Positions 29,867-39,218 are shown, counted from the first letter of the stretch. The stretch: 64,000 bases of DNA from Rhodomicrobium sp. Az07 (GCF_018619475.1 NZ_JAHFZG010000002.1:124001-188000), one strand, 5' to 3'. The notes: generated from the letters alone by a model not told the origin. Numbers and translations are program-made.

Positions 29867-31060
29867 ATGTCCGACCAACCGGGCCTTGACGGCCTTCATC
29901 CCGATACGCTTCTCGTCCATTCCGGCACGCTGCGCTCGCCCCATGGCGAGACGTCCGAAGCGTTGTATCTGAACTCCGGCTTTACCTATGAAAGCGCCGC
30001 CGAGGCCGAAGCCCGCTTCAAGGGCGAAGCCGAAGGCTATGTCTACAGCCGCTACGGCAACCCGACCGTCGCCATGTTCGAGACGCGCATCGCCGCCCTC
30101 GAAGGCGCCGAAGCGGCGCGCGGCACGGCGACGGGCATGGCTGCGGTCTTCGCTTCGCTCGCTTCCTGTCTCAAGGCAGGCGATCATGTCATCGGCGCGA
30201 AGGCCGTCTTCGGCGCGAGCCGCGCCATCATCGAGGACATCCTTCCGCGCTTCGGCATCGAATCGACCGTGGTCGATGGCCGCGACCTCGACGCCTGGCG
30301 CGCCGCCGTCCGGCCGAACACGCGCGTGCTTTTCTGCGAAAGCCCGGCGAACCCCACGCTCGACCTCGTCGACCTCGAAGGCGTGGCGGGGATCGCGCAC
30401 GACGCGGGCGCCATCCTCATGGTGGACAACGTCTTCGCGACTCCGCTTCTGCAACGGCCTCTCAAGCTCGGCGCCGACGTCGTGATCTATTCGGCGACGA
30501 AGCACATCGACGGGCAGGGGCGCTGTCTCGGCGGCGTCATCCTTTCGACGACAAAATTCATCGAGGAGCATGTGCAGGGCTTCCTGCGTCAGACCGGCCC
30601 GACGCTCTCCGCGTTCAACGCCTGGGTTATGCTGAAGGGCCTCGAAACGCTGACCGTTCGGGTTGAGCGTGAAAGCGCCAGCGCGGCGAAGATCGCCGAT
30701 TTTCTCTGCGGCGAGCGTAAAATCGCCCGCGTGATGTATCCGGGCCGCGCGGATCACCCGCAGGCAGCGCTCGCGAAACGGCAGATGGCGTCGGGCGGGC
30801 CGCTCGTGGCCTTCTCGCTCGACGGCGACAAGGACGCCACGTTCCGGTTCATGGATGCGCTGCGCGTAATCAAGATCTCGAACAATCTCGGCGATGCGAA
30901 ATCGTTGATCGCGCATCCGGCCACGACCACGCATCAGAAATTGTCAGACGAGGCGAAGGCGGAGCTTGGCATCACGCCGGGAACGCTTCGGCTTTCGGTC
31001 GGGCTTGAGCACGCGGGCGATCTTGTCGCCGACATCGCGCAGGCGCTGGCCAAGGTCTGA
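29867..31060 (+). CDS. metZ: O-succinylhomoserine sulfhydrylase
   Basis: 397 residues from the ATG at 29867; a GTG two codons upstream is in frame. It replaces the succinyl group of O-succinylhomoserine with sulfide to give homocysteine, using PLP. Cys/Met-metabolism enzyme motifs are present: GYVYSRYGNPTVAMFE, ATGMAAVFASL, FCESPANPTLDLVDL, and the PLP lysine in VIYSATKHIDGQGR. GLEHAGDLVADIAQAL closes the chain. Expression is controlled by the SAM-II leader. Its homocysteine feeds the MetF/MetH module at 14.7-16.7 kb. Confidence 0.96.
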   Translation: MSDQPGLDGLHPDTLLVHSGTLRSPHGETSEALYLNSGFTYESAAEAEARFKGEAEGYVYSRYGNPTVAMFETRIAALEGAEAARGTATGMAAVFASLASCLKAGDHVIGAKAVFGASRAIIEDILPRFGIESTVVDGRDLDAWRAAVRPNTRVLFCESPANPTLDLVDLEGVAGIAHDAGAILMVDNVFATPLLQRPLKLGADVVIYSATKHIDGQGRCLGGVILSTTKFIEEHVQGFLRQTGPTLSAFNAWVMLKGLETLTVRVERESASAAKIADFLCGERKIARVMYPGRADHPQAALAKRQMASGGPLVAFSLDGDKDATFRFMDALRVIKISNNLGDAKSLIAHPATTTHQKLSDEAKAELGITPGTLRLSVGLEHAGDLVADIAQALAKV

Positions 31061-31070
31061 TCACCTCATG

Positions 31071-31100
31071 AAAGACCGGAGCCGCTGGCTCCGGCTTTTA
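31071..31100. terminator. Bidirectional terminator after metZ
   Basis: Stem CCGGAGCC/GGCTCCGG with loop GCT is flanked by AAAGA on the left and CTTTTA on the right, 15 bases after the metZ stop and 5 bases from the stop of the convergent PRC-barrel gene. A-run and T-run on the two sides let it serve both genes. Confidence 0.85.
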
Positions 31101-31104
31101 GGTG

Positions 31105-31494
31105 TCAGCGATTGATCGACGGGTTCGACCAATAGGGCTGTACTGTGTAATGCTCGTGCGTTCGGCTTTCCCAATCCGTGCTCGCGAAGCTGTCGTCGTC
31201 GAGCGGCGGCGAATTCTCAAGCTGCTCCTTTGTGATATTCGTGCGAAAAGCGTCGAGATCCTCGTCGTAGCTGAGAGCCGACCACGGTATCGGACGCTCG
31301 CTCCGCCCGATCCCAAGGAAGCCGCCGAAATCGACCACGGCGTAGGCCACGCGCCCGCCCACGCAATCGATCATGATCTCCTCGATCGTGCCGATTCGCT
31401 CATCGCCGCTGCCGTAGACATAAGCGCCTTCCACGTCGTCGCTTGAAATCAGTTTCCGGCCCGGGGTTATGCTGTCCGTTCGGTCTGTTGACAT
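31105..31494 (-). CDS. PRC-barrel domain protein
   Basis: 129 residues from the ATG at 31494, which has AAGGAGG 10 bases upstream; the longer frame to 31629 is not needed. The PRC-barrel spans about residues 12-80: KLISSDDVEGAYVYGSGDER, IGTIEEIMIDCVGGRVAYAV, FGGFLGIGRSERPIPWSAL. Such proteins are found as H subunits of reaction centres, in RNA maturation and as stress-related soluble proteins. There is no membrane segment, so it is not the photosynthetic H subunit. The function is open. Confidence 0.85.
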   Translation of the reverse strand: MSTDRTDSITPGRKLISSDDVEGAYVYGSGDERIGTIEEIMIDCVGGRVAYAVVDFGGFLGIGRSERPIPWSALSYDEDLDAFRTNITKEQLENSPPLDDDSFASTDWESRTHEHYTVQPYWSNPSINR

Positions 31495-31659
31495 GATGTT
31501 CGATCCTCCTTCGCGCGAAACAAGGGTCCGGCGGTCTCGTTCCCTGCGGACCATCGGTCCCTCACGGAATCCTTGAGCGCGTGTGTCTGTTCGGCTGAAC
31601 GCGCGTTTCTTGCAACAGCGAAGACACAAAAAGGCTCTCCCCGTTTCGATACAATAATT

Positions 31660-31974
31660 TCAATCGCCGACGATTTCGGGCGGCGGCTTTCGATAGCCCG
31701 CCAGAAAGAAAAGCGTCCCCGCGACGCCGAAAAGCAGGAAAATCGGCAGCACAAGCAGCGGCTCGATCACACCGGTCCAGAGGTAAGAGGGTGCGTTGTC
31801 GAGAAAGAACTGCTGCACCGCATCGTGTCCATGGGGCGCGCGATCGAGTTGAGCCGAGAGCGATGTGAACGGCAGGCTGCGTCCCGGACTTCCGACAAGG
31901 CGGATGCCGTCATAGACCAGCGCCACGAAGGCGCCGAGCAAGAGCGTCAAACCCGAGGCTCGCAAAAACAGCAT
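31660..31974 (-). CDS. Small membrane protein, conserved architecture
   Basis: 104 residues from the ATG at 31974. Two hydrophobic segments are clear: LRASGLTLLLGAFVALVYDG near the N-terminus and a longer one, PLLVLPIFLLFGVAGTLFFLAG, near the C-terminus. A periplasmic stretch with SLPFTSLSAQLDRAPHG lies between. The protein ends YRKPPPEIVGD. I do not recognise a named function. Confidence 0.65.
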   Translation of the reverse strand: MLFLRASGLTLLLGAFVALVYDGIRLVGSPGRSLPFTSLSAQLDRAPHGHDAVQQFFLDNAPSYLWTGVIEPLLVLPIFLLFGVAGTLFFLAGYRKPPPEIVGD

Positions 31975-32140
31975 CGCTTCCAATCCCAGCCTTCGCCCAG
32001 ATTTTCTAATGCCGACAGCCAGCAGACGCAAGCGGATCGCTCATTTACAGGTGCAAAGAGACGTTGCGGCAGTCCTGCCGCCGCGGCATTTTGCGTGCGC
32101 CTCCCACTCTCGCTCTGCGACTATCAAGTATGTGTCTCGT

Positions 32141-32311
32141 TCAGTTGACTGGGGGTGTCGGGGCGACGGCAAGCTTCAACGCCAGCCACTCATAAGCCTG
32201 CGCCACATCTTCAAGCGCGTTCTTCAGCCAGATCTCTTCGAGCGCATCGGCCTGTTCGCGCGTCTGCTTTGCGAGGCGAATGAGGGTGTCGGGCGAGTGT
32301 TCATTCGACAT
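32141..32311 (-). CDS. Small acidic helical protein, 56 residues
   Basis: A short gene: ATG at 32311 with GGAGG 9 bases upstream and a TGA at 32141-32143. The product starts MSNEHSPDTLIRLAKQTREQ and is predicted to be one or two amphipathic helices (ADALEEIWLKNALEDVAQAY), ending in a proline-rich tail. Strong ribosome site and helix periodicity favour a real gene. No family is recognised and neighbours give no hint. Confidence 0.6.
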   Translation of the reverse strand: MSNEHSPDTLIRLAKQTREQADALEEIWLKNALEDVAQAYEWLALKLAVAPTPPVN

Positions 32312-32547
32312 GGTCGTCATCCTCCGAATGGAACCGGCAAGGTGAACCCATCTTCGGCCGCCACAAAGCGCGACGTGAATAAATCATTAATAACCGGCCG
32401 AAACATGACTGAAGCGCAGTTCTGCTCTCGCCGTGGCACTCCGCAAAAGCCAACTTTCATAGCTTTTGGCCGCTATGCGCCCCTTGCGAGCGGGGTGCCT
32501 GAACTTGCCGTGCTCGCCGTCGCGGTCTTCCTGCCACCCCTCCCGAA

Positions 32548-33477
32548 CTAATGCCGCGCGAGAAAAGCCTCGATCGCGCGCGCCGTCTCCGCCGGCTTCT
32601 CTTCCTGCGGCATGTGCCCGCATTTCGAGAACATCACGAGTTCCGCTGTCGGAATGTCGGCCTTCAGCCGCTGCCCGAACACCGACGGAACGACCTTGTC
32701 TTCCTGACACCAGACGACAAGCGTAGGTACGCGAATCGTCCGATAGCTCAACGCGATTTCGTCGATATTCGGCGGCATGATCTGCTCGACCGTTTTCACA
32801 AGCGCGTGCTTGGCGGCGGGTGAATGAAGCGGGCTGGCATATTCCGTAATGGCGCGCTCGGTGATCTTCTCGTGGTCGTAGTAGGCGAGCTTCAGCCCCT
32901 GCGCGGACTGCACCTCCGGCGGAACGAGCGCCATGCCTACCTCGGCGAGGCCCGGCACCTGAAGCATCCTGAAGAAGATCGGCAGCGGCTGCTTGTAGGC
33001 GACGCTGTCGACGAGCACGATATTTCTGATGCGCGAGCGAAGCACGCCTTTCGCCCTAAGCGCGAGCGCCAGCGTGACGCCGCCGCCGAAGGAATGACCG
33101 ACGATCGTCAGATCCTTGAGCTTCTCCTGCTCGATGAACGCCTGAATGACATCGGCCTGATCGAACACCGAATATTTGTCGTCGAGCGGCTTGTCGGAAG
33201 CCCCGAAGCCGCGCAGGTCGACCGCGATGACACGATTTTTCCGGGCGAGATGGGGCATGATGCCCTGCCAGGTGTAGCTCGATGTCGCGAAGCCGTGCAG
33301 CAGAAGGATCGGCTTGCCGCGTCCGCTCTCGGTCACGGCCAGGCGCAAGGGGCCCGTTGGCGTGCGCACGGTCTTGTAGACGACCGCCGCCGCTCCCTGT
33401 TGCGCAACCATCACGGGCGCACAGGCCGCGAGCGCCGCACAAAGCGCAAAGCCGAGCAGAAAAAGCCTGCGTCGCAT
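32548..33477 (-). CDS. Alpha/beta hydrolase, lipoprotein
   Basis: About 309 residues from the ATG at 33477. The N-terminus MRRRLFLLGFALCAALAAC fits a signal peptide with lipobox LAAC. The hydrolase core has the oxyanion block ILLLHGFATSSYTWQG, nucleophile elbow VGHSFGGGVTLALA, acidic residue in VVWCQEDKVVPS, and His in FSKCGHMPQEEKP. The triad is complete, so it should be an active esterase, epoxide hydrolase or haloalkane dehalogenase-like enzyme attached to an envelope membrane. The substrate is unknown. A longer frame extends to 33657 but would bury the signal peptide. Confidence 0.87.
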   Translation of the reverse strand: MRRRLFLLGFALCAALAACAPVMVAQQGAAAVVYKTVRTPTGPLRLAVTESGRGKPILLLHGFATSSYTWQGIMPHLARKNRVIAVDLRGFGASDKPLDDKYSVFDQADVIQAFIEQEKLKDLTIVGHSFGGGVTLALALRAKGVLRSRIRNIVLVDSVAYKQPLPIFFRMLQVPGLAEVGMALVPPEVQSAQGLKLAYYDHEKITERAITEYASPLHSPAAKHALVKTVEQIMPPNIDEIALSYRTIRVPTLVVWCQEDKVVPSVFGQRLKADIPTAELVMFSKCGHMPQEEKPAETARAIEAFLARH

Positions 33478-33740
33478 CGATCCCCGCTCGCCGCGACCGA
33501 AACGCTTCGGAAGGGGCATTGTCCGTTGGAAGCCGCAAAGAAAAGGGAAATCGAGGCCATTTTCAGCCCCAGCAGCAGGAAATGGTCTCGGACGGAGCAT
33601 TTGCCCGCCCCAGACGGCAACCGTCAAGATGAAAGCGGATGTGTGCCGGTTTCGCACTTGTGGCGAGATTTCTTAAACTTTTCGTAAAAAATGAATCGTC
33701 ATTTCTGCATCCCGGCGCTAGCGTCAGGCGCAGTAAGCGT

Positions 33741-34550
33741 ATGAGTTCCAGTATGTTGCGTTTTGTCCTGCGTTTCGCGCCGATTCTGGCGGCGGTGGCG
33801 GCTGCGTCGATGCCATGTCTTGCGGCGGGTGCCTCGCGTGGCCCCCGCTTCGAGAGCTACGTCACGGTCGATTATGCCGGGCGTTCGGCTGCGGTTGCGG
33901 AGTCCACCGTCTGGAGCCCTTTCAGCCCCGTCGACCGCAGGGGATTCCGGCTGAAGCTCGACGGCCTCGTCGGCGTCTCCGGCGAAACGGATGCGGGCGT
34001 CTTTTCCAACGATTTCTATGCCCAGCGCCTCGGCTCGGGCGGAAGCCTGTCGGCGGGTTATCAGGCCAATCGCGGGCCGGTGTGGGTCAAGGCGTATGTG
34101 GGCGCGGCCTACGCGACGAGAGCGGATCGTCTGAGCGACGACGGCCATGTCGCCTGGGACGCGGACAAGCTCGAACAGAGCATGCAATTCGGTGCAATTG
34201 CCTCGATCGACGTCTGGTGGCGCTTGGCAGACCGGATATGGACGTCCGCGAACGCATCCTATTCGCAGGTCGCCAACACGGCCTCGCTCTATGGGCGCGC
34301 CGCCTATGAAATCCACCGCGATGAAGCAATCTGCCTGTCCCTCGGCGTGGAAGGCTCCTTTTCGAGCTACAAGGAAAACTTCAGCGAAGGGAACAGGGCG
34401 GGCAAGAACGAGACCTACGCCAAGGCGGGTGCGCTTCTCAACATGCGCTATGGCGCAAACGACATCTCGCTTTCGGGTGGTGGCGCGTCAGCCAGCGAGA
34501 ACGAGGATTATCGAGCCTACGCAACCGTGAGTTTCGGCCGCAAATTCTGA
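33741..34550 (+). CDS. Secreted beta-rich protein, BcsS-like
   Basis: 269 residues. A signal peptide (FVLRFAPILAAVAAASMPCLAAGA) is followed by alternating aromatic and glycine residues typical of outer-membrane beta strands: SYVTVDYAGRSAAVAEST, SLSAGYQANRGPVWVKAYVG, YRAYATVSFGRKF. The C-terminal residue is Phe, as in barrel proteins inserted by BAM. The overall layout resembles the cellulose-biosynthesis protein BcsS of Hyphomicrobiales, but no bcs gene is near, so I give that name only as likeness. The ATG at 33741 is preferred over the longer frame from 33639. Confidence 0.6.
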   Translation: MSSSMLRFVLRFAPILAAVAAASMPCLAAGASRGPRFESYVTVDYAGRSAAVAESTVWSPFSPVDRRGFRLKLDGLVGVSGETDAGVFSNDFYAQRLGSGGSLSAGYQANRGPVWVKAYVGAAYATRADRLSDDGHVAWDADKLEQSMQFGAIASIDVWWRLADRIWTSANASYSQVANTASLYGRAAYEIHRDEAICLSLGVEGSFSSYKENFSEGNRAGKNETYAKAGALLNMRYGANDISLSGGGASASENEDYRAYATVSFGRKF

Positions 34551-34609
34551 TGCGTCGGCGAGGGCGCAGACGAGCGCTCGCGTTGCTCTCCGGCACGGCG
34601 GACGCGCAC

Positions 34610-36355
34610 TCAGTTGGACAGGCTGGGCTCGTTCGGCGAAAGGACGGGCGCTTCTGCCGTGCCCGAGAGCACGAGCTTTGTGGAAAACGAAGCCGCGACG
34701 CCGCTTTTTGACCCGCCGCCGCTTGCCGAGGCGGCCTGTTCATCGCGGCGGGTGGCCAACGTGCCGCTCACGGCCGCGTCGGGCAGCGCGATCCTGAGTT
34801 TGCCTTCGATGCTCTGACCCTTGTGGCGCCCCTGGACGTCGAGATCGACGCCGCCACCGCTCAACTTCCCATCGATGCGCGCCGCTGCAAAAGGAAAGCG
34901 CTCGCTACCGCCCGCCGGAACGTCGGACCCTGCGACCGCCGCGCCGAGCGTGCGTCCGGCCACACCATCGACCGATCCGCCAAGCGGAAAGAGAAGCGCG
35001 AAACTTCCCGATGCCGCGCCCGTCTCCAGCGGCGCGCCCTGCCCGCCTAATGGAAAGTTCAGCCCAAGCCGCACGGTTGCGGGCCCTCGAACCGAGAGCG
35101 GCAATTGCAGCGCGGTCGCGAGCGCGCCCGCGTCGAGCCTTTTGGCGGTGCCGGTAAGAAACATCGCGCCCGGCCGGGTCGGGTCGATTTCCACCCTCGC
35201 GACGGCATTGCCGCCGAAAAGTGCAAGCTCGGCGACATCGACGGAAAGATGCCCGCGCCTCGCCGTCACGGCCAAGGCGACCGGTCCGGCTTCGAATTCG
35301 CCAGCGCGCAGCCGATCCGCGGAGAGCCTTATATCGAGGTCGACCGCGCGCGCTGCGTTGGCGGCGGTGGAGGAAAAATCATCAGGCGAGCGATCCGGTT
35401 CGACCGCGTCCGGAGAAGCCGCGCCGGGCTCCCGCGCGGCGGTCAATATCGGCGTCACATCCAGCGTGTCGTAAGCGAGCGTCCCTTCGAGCCGGGCGCG
35501 GTCTCCCGAAACATCGAGCGCGAGCACGCCCGTCGCTGTCCTGGCCCCGAACGAGAAAGACGCATTATCCAACGACACACGCTCGCGCGACCAGGTGAGA
35601 TCCCCTTTGAGAGCAAAGCCGCCCGCCGCCTCCCAGGGCGTCAGCGCGGAAAGGAGATGAGTGGCAAACGGATGGTCTCCCGTCGCCGCGAGCCGGAACT
35701 GGCCGGAAACGCTTTGCCCGTTGCGCTCGCCCCGAAAGGCGAGGTCGAAACCGGGCTTGCGAATGCCGAGCGCGAAGTCAGCGTCTCCCGAACGCCCCCG
35801 CCGCTTCAATCCGATGCGTTCGAAGGCGACGCGCCTGTAGGGGCCTAGCGCGCGGTCGGCGATATAAAAGACCGGATCGCGAAGTTCGATATCGGGAAGA
35901 GTGCTGCGTTCAACGAGCGTCAATGCGAGCCGCGCCGCAGCTAGCTCGTCGGTTGCGCGCCCGCCCTCATCGCGCCTCAGCACGAAGCGCGGCGATGACA
36001 CGACAAACTTCCTGTATTCGAGATTGCCGAGCAGGAGAGACGGAAGGTTGACCACCGCCGTCACTGCTTCGGCATGGCCGCGCTGCACCGGATCGAGGCC
36101 GGGCGCATCGTGGAAGCGGACATCGCTCGCCTCGACCGAAAGCGTGGCGAAACTCGCGATGCGGAGCTGGCCTTCCAGCGTGACCTTGCCGCCGCTCCAT
36201 GCCGACAACGCCTTCACGACGCTCTTGCGCGCGACATCGCCGTCGAGGAAGCGCGGAAGAGCCGCCGCGAAAAGGATCAGCACCAGCCCGGCGCACAGTG
36301 CCGCCGCCGCCAACATCTTCAAAACATATCGAACTTTTTGCGTAATCTGATACAT
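34610..36355 (-). CDS. AsmA-family protein
   Basis: About 581 residues. One N-terminal membrane anchor (KMLAAAALCAGLVLILFAAALP) is followed by a long periplasmic part with the AsmA pattern: WSGGKVTLEGQLRIASFATL at the N-terminus and repeated beta-rich segments, with DGKLSGGGVDLDVQGRHKGQ near the C-terminus. AsmA-like proteins form bridge-like grooves thought to move phospholipids between the membranes or to limit outer-membrane biogenesis. The start is uncertain: ATG 36355 is used, and GTG 36382 or ATG 36316 are possible. It is divergent from the CoA-ligase gene. Confidence 0.85.
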   Translation of the reverse strand: MYQITQKVRYVLKMLAAAALCAGLVLILFAAALPRFLDGDVARKSVVKALSAWSGGKVTLEGQLRIASFATLSVEASDVRFHDAPGLDPVQRGHAEAVTAVVNLPSLLLGNLEYRKFVVSSPRFVLRRDEGGRATDELAAARLALTLVERSTLPDIELRDPVFYIADRALGPYRRVAFERIGLKRRGRSGDADFALGIRKPGFDLAFRGERNGQSVSGQFRLAATGDHPFATHLLSALTPWEAAGGFALKGDLTWSRERVSLDNASFSFGARTATGVLALDVSGDRARLEGTLAYDTLDVTPILTAAREPGAASPDAVEPDRSPDDFSSTAANAARAVDLDIRLSADRLRAGEFEAGPVALAVTARRGHLSVDVAELALFGGNAVARVEIDPTRPGAMFLTGTAKRLDAGALATALQLPLSVRGPATVRLGLNFPLGGQGAPLETGAASGSFALLFPLGGSVDGVAGRTLGAAVAGSDVPAGGSERFPFAAARIDGKLSGGGVDLDVQGRHKGQSIEGKLRIALPDAAVSGTLATRRDEQAASASGGGSKSGVAASFSTKLVLSGTAEAPVLSPNEPSLSN

Positions 36356-36494
36356 CTTGAAGCAGGTGAGGAAAACAGCCACGCTGAAGCTTCATGCGTC
36401 CTAGCACAAGCTTCGCCGCTTCACCCTTACGGGTGAGGGTTATGGTTTAAAAACACTTTATGACGCTGGCGAGTCCTTGCATCGGAGACTGCAC

Positions 36495-38453
36495 ATGAAA
36501 TTGCCGCCGCTTTGGTCCCCTGCGCAAAAGTCCGTGGAAAACTCACGTCTCGCACGCTTCATGGCGGAAGTGAACGAGGCTGGCGGCCTCGATCTTTGCA
36601 CCTATGCGGACATCCACGCCTATTCCGTGCGCGAGACAGACGCTTTCTGGGCGCGGGCCTGGGACTTTCTGGGGCTCATCGGCGAGCGCGGCGACGGCCC
36701 GATCTTCGTACAAGGCGACAAATTCGAGACGTCGCGCTTCTTCGAGGGAGCGCGGCTCAATTTCGCGGAAAACCTGCTTCGCAAGGACGACGACACGCCC
36801 GCGCTCATTTTCCGCGGCGAAGACAAGGTGGCGCGCACGCTGTCGTGGGCCGAGCTTCACGCGGCGGTGTCGAGCGCGCAACAAGCCATGCGCGCGGCGG
36901 GGGTCGGCGAAGGCGACCGCGTGGCGGCGCTGATCCCGAACATGCCGGAAGCCATCGTCGCGCTTCTCGCCGCCTCAACGCTCGGCGCGATCTGGTCGAG
37001 CGCCTCGCCCGATTTCGGCGTGCAGGGCGTGCTCGACCGCTTCGGCCAGATCGAGCCGAAACTTTTCATCGCCTGCGACGGCTACTATTACGCGGGCAAG
37101 ACGCTCTACACCGGCGACAAGGTGGCGGAAATCGTCGCCAGGATCCCGAGCATAGAACAGGCGTGGATCGTGCCCTATCTCGGACGCGCGGGCGATGTGG
37201 CGGCGGCGTGCCCGAAGGCGCGCGCCTGGGACGAGGTGCTTGCGGCGCATCCCGCGACGGACGTCGAATTCACCCGCCTGCCCTTCTCCCACCCGCTCTA
37301 CATTCTCTATTCTTCCGGCACGACGGGCACGCCGAAATGTATCGTGCATTCGGCGGGCGGCGCGCTCATCCAGCAGATGAAGGAGCATCAGCTTCACTGC
37401 GACCTGCGCGAGGGCGACAAGCTCTTCTATTTCACCACCTGCGGGTGGATGATGTGGAACTGGCTCGTCGCGGGGCTGGCCAGCGGCGCGACGCTCGTCC
37501 TCTATGACGGCTCGCCGTTCCACCCCGACGGCAACGTGCTGTTCGACCTCGCGGACGAAGTCGGCATCGACATTTTCGGCACCTCGGCGAAGTACATCGA
37601 CTCGCTGAAGAAGGCTGGGCTTCGTCCGCGCGACACGCACAGGCTTTCGAGCGTGCGCATGATTACCTCGACGGGCTCGCCGCTCGCACCTGAAAGCTTC
37701 GACTACGTCTACGACGCCATCAAGCCGGACGTGCATCTCGCCTCGATCTCGGGCGGCACCGACATCTGCGGCTGCTTCGTGCTCGGCAATCCGCTGTCGC
37801 CCGTGTGGCGCGGCGAAATTCAGGGGGCGGGCCTCGGCATGGCCGTCGACGTGTTCGACGACGCGGGAAGGCATCTCGATCACGGCAAGGGCGAACTCGT
37901 GTGCCTGAAGCCGTTCCCGTCGATCCCGGTCCATTTCTGGAACGATGCGGACGGCACGAAATACCACAACGCCTATTTCGACCGCTTCCCCGGCTTCTGG
38001 CACCATGGCGATTTCGCGGAGTGGACCGAGAATGGCGGCATCGTCATCCATGGCCGCTCCGACGCCACGCTCAACCCCGGCGGCGTGCGCATCGGCACAG
38101 CCGAGATCTACCGGCAGGTGGAGCAGCTTGAGGAAATCAAGGAAGCCATCGTCATCGGGCAGGACTGGGACAACGACGTGCGCGTCGTGCTGTTCGTTGT
38201 GCTGAAAGCGGGCGCGGTGCTGGACGAGGGGCTGAAGCAGAAAATCAAGGCGAAGATCCGCCACGGAGCGAGCCCGCGCCACGTGCCCGCCGTCATCGTG
38301 CAGGTGCCGGACATCCCGCGCACCAAATCGGGCAAGATCACCGAAATCGCCGTGCGCGACATCGTGCATGGCCGCGCGGTGAAGAACACCGAGGCGCTCG
38401 CGAACCCCGATGCGCTCGACCATTACCGCGACATCGGGGATTTGCAGAAGTAA
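36495..38453 (+). CDS. Acetoacetate-CoA ligase
   Basis: 652 residues from the ATG at 36495 with GGAG 7 bases upstream. It activates acetoacetate to acetoacetyl-CoA at the cost of ATP, linking ketone-body or PHB breakdown with biosynthesis. AMP-binding motifs: YILYSSGTTGTPKCIVHSAG, FTTCGWMMWNWLVAGLASGA, SGGTDICGCFVLG, and the C-terminal KTKSGKITEIAVRD-type lysine block (IPRTKSGKITEIAVRDI). Overall sequence and the N-terminal extension agree with AacS, not with acetyl-CoA synthetase. Confidence 0.94.
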   Translation: MKLPPLWSPAQKSVENSRLARFMAEVNEAGGLDLCTYADIHAYSVRETDAFWARAWDFLGLIGERGDGPIFVQGDKFETSRFFEGARLNFAENLLRKDDDTPALIFRGEDKVARTLSWAELHAAVSSAQQAMRAAGVGEGDRVAALIPNMPEAIVALLAASTLGAIWSSASPDFGVQGVLDRFGQIEPKLFIACDGYYYAGKTLYTGDKVAEIVARIPSIEQAWIVPYLGRAGDVAAACPKARAWDEVLAAHPATDVEFTRLPFSHPLYILYSSGTTGTPKCIVHSAGGALIQQMKEHQLHCDLREGDKLFYFTTCGWMMWNWLVAGLASGATLVLYDGSPFHPDGNVLFDLADEVGIDIFGTSAKYIDSLKKAGLRPRDTHRLSSVRMITSTGSPLAPESFDYVYDAIKPDVHLASISGGTDICGCFVLGNPLSPVWRGEIQGAGLGMAVDVFDDAGRHLDHGKGELVCLKPFPSIPVHFWNDADGTKYHNAYFDRFPGFWHHGDFAEWTENGGIVIHGRSDATLNPGGVRIGTAEIYRQVEQLEEIKEAIVIGQDWDNDVRVVLFVVLKAGAVLDEGLKQKIKAKIRHGASPRHVPAVIVQVPDIPRTKSGKITEIAVRDIVHGRAVKNTEALANPDALDHYRDIGDLQK

Positions 38454-38462
38454 CGAGACGGC

Positions 38463-38891
38463 CTATGTGGGCCATATCTCCACATTGCGTGTCCTGCACA
38501 CGTCAGAAAAATCGCGCACATTTAGTGTCGCCAAGTACTTAATCTTTATACTTGGATCCTCTATCATCAGTCTCAACAAGCAATCGACCATGCTCAAATG
38601 ACGCCCGGCCTTTGAAGAACGAATCGAATGATCCAAAGCGGACTCTCTGTATCGAGCATCATCGAATATTTTAATTTTGCTAGACTTTATTTCTTGCTCA
38701 AATCGTCCAAGCGCATTCCTGTTTTTTACAAACTTTGTTCTGAGCGTTTCAAAAAGAACAGGCCAAGGCAATATGATCGTGTGGGAGCCGATGCGATCAA
38801 AGAGATCTTCAATCTCATCTCTCTCAAGAGAGGTATCTTTTGAATCACATAATGCCAACCAAATTCCAGTATCCACTAGAATATTTGGCAT
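38463..38891 (-). CDS. PIN-domain ribonuclease (VapC-like toxin)
   Basis: 142 residues, a single PIN domain. The acidic metal-binding residues are present: Asp7 in NILVDTGIWLAL, Glu48 in LPWPVLFETLRTKF, Asp103 in HLSMVDCLLRLM, and Asp127/Asp130 in ATLNVRDFSDV. It should therefore be an active Mg-dependent ribonuclease. The gene follows its partner with stop TAA and start ATG directly abutting, a typical toxin-antitoxin layout. Base composition is strikingly AT-rich compared with both sides, indicating recent acquisition. It reads toward the CoA-ligase gene and ends only 9 bases from its stop. Confidence 0.88.
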   Translation of the reverse strand: MPNILVDTGIWLALCDSKDTSLERDEIEDLFDRIGSHTIILPWPVLFETLRTKFVKNRNALGRFEQEIKSSKIKIFDDARYRESALDHSIRSSKAGRHLSMVDCLLRLMIEDPSIKIKYLATLNVRDFSDVCRTRNVEIWPT

Positions 38892-39218
38892 TTAAACCTC
38901 TTCGTCGACTATATCCGATGATGAATGACTATAACCTGTCCATGGAGCCGCCTTACGGCCACCGACAATGAATTTTCCTTTATTCTTGTTCGTTTCCCTG
39001 TCTCGATAAATGACATATACTCTCGCCCTTTTATCGAGTTTCACAACCTCAGAGAGTTCCTTTTTTAGCTCTTTCGTAAGAGAATCCGTAAACTCGAAGG
39101 TTAAAACAGCGAACGAATCTCCACATTCCTTGGCTTTCTTATCATCGAGCCAAGCGTAGAGATTCTCATAGTCGCCTTGAATTCCGAGATCGTACGAAAT
39201 CCAAATAGTACTTTTCAT
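38892..39218 (-). CDS. Unrecognised small protein paired with a PIN nuclease
   Basis: 108 residues, first gene of a two-gene unit with the PIN nuclease. It does not resemble VapB, AbrB, RHH or Phd antitoxins and has no visible DNA-binding motif. The pattern suggests an alpha/beta sandwich of ferredoxin-like type: strand TIWISYDLGI, helix DYENLYAWLDDKKAKE, strand DSFAVLTFEF, helix LTKELKKELSEVVK, strand ARVYVIYRDR, strand GKFIVGGRKAAPW, and an acidic tail DIVDEEV. It shares the AT-rich composition of the nuclease gene. It may be an antitoxin or a nuclease cofactor; this is inferred only from its position. Confidence 0.7.
   Translation of the reverse strand: MKSTIWISYDLGIQGDYENLYAWLDDKKAKECGDSFAVLTFEFTDSLTKELKKELSEVVKLDKRARVYVIYRDRETNKNKGKFIVGGRKAAPWTGYSHSSSDIVDEEV

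Noticed and set aside
31105-31494. PRC-barrel protein as photosynthetic reaction-centre H subunit
   Set aside because: It is only about 129 residues, has no N-terminal membrane helix, and no photosynthesis genes are nearby.
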